Shown piece after piece: positions 57,501 to 64,000 of a stretch of DNA of 64,000 nucleotides. A model generated the notes under the pieces. It was not told the origin of the DNA. It made no database searches and worked only from the letters and a program-made list of their open reading frames with translations. The first letter of the stretch is position 1, and every line of letters starts with the position of its first letter. The stretch comes from Cloeon dipterum (taxonomy: Eukaryota > Arthropoda > Insecta > Ephemeroptera > Baetidae). The position numbers were made by a program, and so were the translations under genes. The stretch covers positions 5,324,886 to 5,388,885 of the forward strand of contig NC_088789.1 of assembly GCF_949628265.1 (NCBI RefSeq), written 5' to 3'.

Positions 57501-60188
57501 GGCGGGGTGGCCGCCGGGGGGGTGGTGCTCTCGGGCACGGCCACCACCTCGCGGAGCGGCGCCCACCACGCGTCCGCCATCCCTCCGGGACGCATCGTTG
57601 TCCGGGGCCGTCTGGTGAGCCTCCTCGGTCACGCCCCCGGTCCCCGTACCCCGCTGGCCGCGCCAAGGTCGCCCCGCCGAAAGGGGGTCAATTAGATTTT
57701 CCCTCTTGCCGCTGATCAGATTCCGCCTCTTGCCGCGGGATCAATTATTCGCCGCCTGCTTTTCGACTGCACGACTTGCGCGCACAACGCGTCCGTCGGC
57801 ATTCCGCTCGATTATTCCGGAATGTGCAATTAGCGCTTGTCACGGGCATTTTCGTAATGAATGCGACCTTCCTGCCGAAGGTGGAAAATAAACAACTGCT
57901 CATCTCCCGATCTTCAGCACGTATATGTACCTCCACCTCTTTGTATTCCATGTAGACAGGCAGGTTCGTGCTACTGGTAATCGGTCGTAAACTCGATTTC
58001 CACGATATTATTTATTAAACGGAAAACTCATTTTCTACTATTTCGGGGCTGTGAATCCGCTAAACGCTAAAATTTCCTCACATGAAACTCTTTCGTTCGT
58101 ATAATACATTTACTGAATTGTTGCCCGCATCCTGTTCTACAATTTATTAACAGGCAGCAGCACTCTCATTGTCAGGTCTAGTGTAAAATTTAGTTCGCAT
58201 TTCAAGACCTGGTATTTTACGTTAAAAATACATAATACCAAATTGTGCCTTCACGGCACCTAACTCGCGAGTAATGGGACTTCTACCGTTTGTGTCCGTC
58301 GGGGAGCTTATGTGCCAACCCCCCGAAAATTGCGGCTCTTTTGCATTCACCCTTGTTGTCGGTTTTTTATATGCCTATTTCGTCGGCACCTGCTTTGGGC
58401 TGCACCAGCGTCGGAGGTCGTTCGCTCGCCCAACTCTCTCTCTCACACACACTTAATCAATAGCGACCACTCTAATTAAGCTGAGCGTTTTTCATCCGAT
58501 AATCCTTTTTGCACCATGGCAAATGCAAATTAGTAATGGCGTAATTTAATCGGCCGATTATCTCTCGGTGGCGGCTGCAGAGATGCAGATGAGCTTTTTG
58601 TTGCTCCTGCGGCGGCAAGGTCGCAGCTGAAACAAAGCGGCGCTTCCTGTGCACGACGCTGGAATGCAAATGCTGCGGTCCCCTGCCCCCTGCACACAGC
58701 CGTCTGCATTTTCTGGCGTATTTTCGACGCCCCGTGCCTCGCATAAATTGATAACATGGGCCCGTTTGCATCGCGATCCGAAAATAAATACGCGCGTGCC
58801 GCCCAAACGCACATTTTGGCGTGGCGAAGAACGCTCGTTAAAAGCTTTATCTCGCAACGTGATTTCACAGTGCGAGGATAATGAGTGCGTAGCAACCTGA
58901 GCCAACTCGCGGTATCATTTGCATGCGATAAGGCTCCATCGCCGACAATTGACATAAAATTACAATTAACTCTGCTACGAGCACCTGGCACTGCTTCATC
59001 ACATTAGTGGTCCCCAGCGAAAAATTGGCGACTCGAACATTTTTAAATCAACGCATCTACCAACTGACCGTTTTCCACGGCACATAGCATATGTTCCACT
59101 CGAGAGTTAACGCAACTTTTTTATTTTGGGTTTCCAACCAAACCCGGCAGTCGTTAGTCCTTTCCATTCTGGAAGCCAAGTAGATATTACGGATGCTGTT
59201 CACATTCGCAATTTTGTGTGCGGCGGCTTGATTTCAATTTTTAATTCTGTAGAAATTAGGGTGTGTAGGTTGCCGTTGCCGCGCGCCTGGAAAGCCTGAA
59301 AGCCGTTTTTACCTTTTGCGGTAGCAATAGAACCGGCCGATTGTTGTCCGGACGCACGCAGAGGGCACTTTGCGGTTCCTCGACCACAATCATCGCAGTG
59401 CGTCCCCGGCGACTGGCTGACCCCATAACTCAAATAATGCTCTGTTTGTCCCGTAGACGGTGCCACTACGGCTCCGCGCGGCCAATGTGCCAAGTTGGAC
59501 CGCTCAGGATCCACTATTCTCCCATTCGACTGTGCGAATATTAATTTCAACAATCCCTAGGCACTGAACCTCACATGCAAAGCTAGTATGTAGTTTAAGA
59601 ACTTTCAGTTGCGGTCTAAATTTACCTCTTTAAATAATTTAACACCTGAAAATATATCAAAACGATTTTTTGAAAGTTGATTAAAAATCTGTTGAAATCA
59701 TACAGGCAAAGTTTCAGATTAAATTTGCATCTGGAGTTTGAATTCTGCGGGCTGGCCCACAAACCGATTTATCTCACTGCAGCCGGCTAATTACCGCTCA
59801 AGTGCTGCAGATGCGCTCACTCGCCTCCTGCAATTGACGAGCAATCGACGTCAGACGAGCGCGTTTCTTCCTTTGTCGCGATGACATTTTCTTGCCGTTC
59901 GTGCCCGTTTTGTTTCCGCATGCAAATCGTCCTATGAGCATGCAGCTTCATTAAACGCGCCGCGACCCCAACCATCCTTGATCCCGTTCGTTGTTCAAAC
60001 GTTGCGGACAACTCGTCAATCAGTCCGTTTGATGTTATCTCGTAGGCAGAGATAAAAAGCGCACATCTTCGGTTTTCACGCAATGGCACGACCTACATGC
60101 AAGCAAGCCTCTGAAATTTTTTGCGTGCCACTTTTTGTTTTGTCGCCACTCTCGATTTTTGTCTGACCAAGTTTGTGTGTTTTTACAG
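54543..60188. other. par-1 intron, with a GC-rich CpG-dense patch
   Basis: About 5.6 kb before the shared kinase exon. At 57100-57690 the DNA is extremely GC-rich and open in several frames on both strands (the longest ~188 codons, minus). No splice-supported exon with an ATG ends in phase 0 here on the plus strand, so it is recorded only as a possible further promoter or CpG island. Confidence 0.5.
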
Positions 60189-63565
<3,377 letters not shown>

Positions 63566-64000
63566 GTACCTAAACGAAAATTTATCCCCATCGCCTCATG
63601 AACCTTAGATTTGTAGTGTAGTCGTATGAGTTGCTTTCAATTTTGAGTCGGTTAATTGATCAAGACTGTCACACCTGTAACTGTCACACCTGTAAATTTT
63701 ATTTCATGCGCATAAATTTTACTAACACAATGAGTTTGAATTTTTAATTCCAAATGGAGGGGTAATATACAAACATACATTCATTTTTTTATGACTTAAA
63801 TCATAAAAATCCCAACCAATGTAAATAAATTTCCAGTAATTATATTACAGGATGTTATTTTAAAAATCAACCTAAAAATTTCATTTATCATTTTTCCCAA
63901 ACTGTCCAAGACTGGTATTAAAGTTGGGTTTGTTTTTCAGCGTGGTCGAGAATAATCCTCTATCTACAGAAATTTTTAAGATGTGGGCCACATTTGGTTT
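63566..64000. other. par-1 intron at window edge
   Basis: Starts with the donor gtacct after the exon ending at 63565 and runs off the window. It contains a tandem pair of CTGTCACACCTGTAA near 63666-63695. Nothing else seen. Confidence 0.6.

Noticed and set aside
57087-57715. Several long overlapping frames on both strands (up to 188 codons)
   Set aside because: Extremely GC-rich, low-complexity DNA where stops are rare; plus-strand frames start without ATG, and no splice site supports an exon. More likely a CpG island in the par-1 intron.

Overview
The window looks like nuclear DNA from an arthropod, most likely an insect or other hexapod. Protein-coding genes are interrupted by many short GT-AG introns, intergenic DNA is AT-rich, microsatellites are scattered through it, and the recognisable proteins are animal ones: Pdhb, AASDHPPT, SLC22 transporters, NSRP1 and the PAR-1/MARK kinase. 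The order or species cannot be told from sequence alone. Exon borders were read by eye from splice sites and reading frame and may be off by a base or two.

Left part (1-14.6 kb): an unrecognised RG-rich, acidic nuclear-type protein (minus, 3' end outside the window); intronless Pdhb (plus); a three-exon AASDHPPT phosphopantetheinyl transferase (minus); a non-coding stretch carrying a terminal-inverted-repeat element; a six-exon C2H2-like zinc finger protein (minus); a gene-poor stretch; and a five-exon small protein with a C-terminal helical segment (plus).

Middle (14.7-37.4 kb): the main feature. Seven SLC22-type organic cation transporter copies lie head to tail on the minus strand. Five (14675-18055, about 19818-23030, about 25067-27618, 28276-30957, 34879-37360) appear intact with the same ten-exon layout. 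Two (23400-24560 and 31620-34300) are decayed, and each sits between intact copies. This is a birth-and-death gene family. The 5' flanks of two copies share a conserved block.

Right part (37.4-64 kb): paired hairpins and an ATG-less reading frame near 38.6-39.0 kb; NSRP1 (plus, five exons); then the start of a long PAR-1/MARK kinase gene (plus, 3' end outside). Four separate candidate first coding exons spread over 12 kb all end in phase 0 and can join the same kinase exon at 60189, which predicts four N-termini made from different promoters. The kinase domain, T-loop and UBA domain are all visible.

No tRNA, rRNA, CRISPR array or prokaryotic operon was seen. The window does not contain an obviously new molecular system. 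The points most worth checking are the transporter array, the par-1 alternative first exons, the TIR element and the unassigned frame at 38.6 kb.
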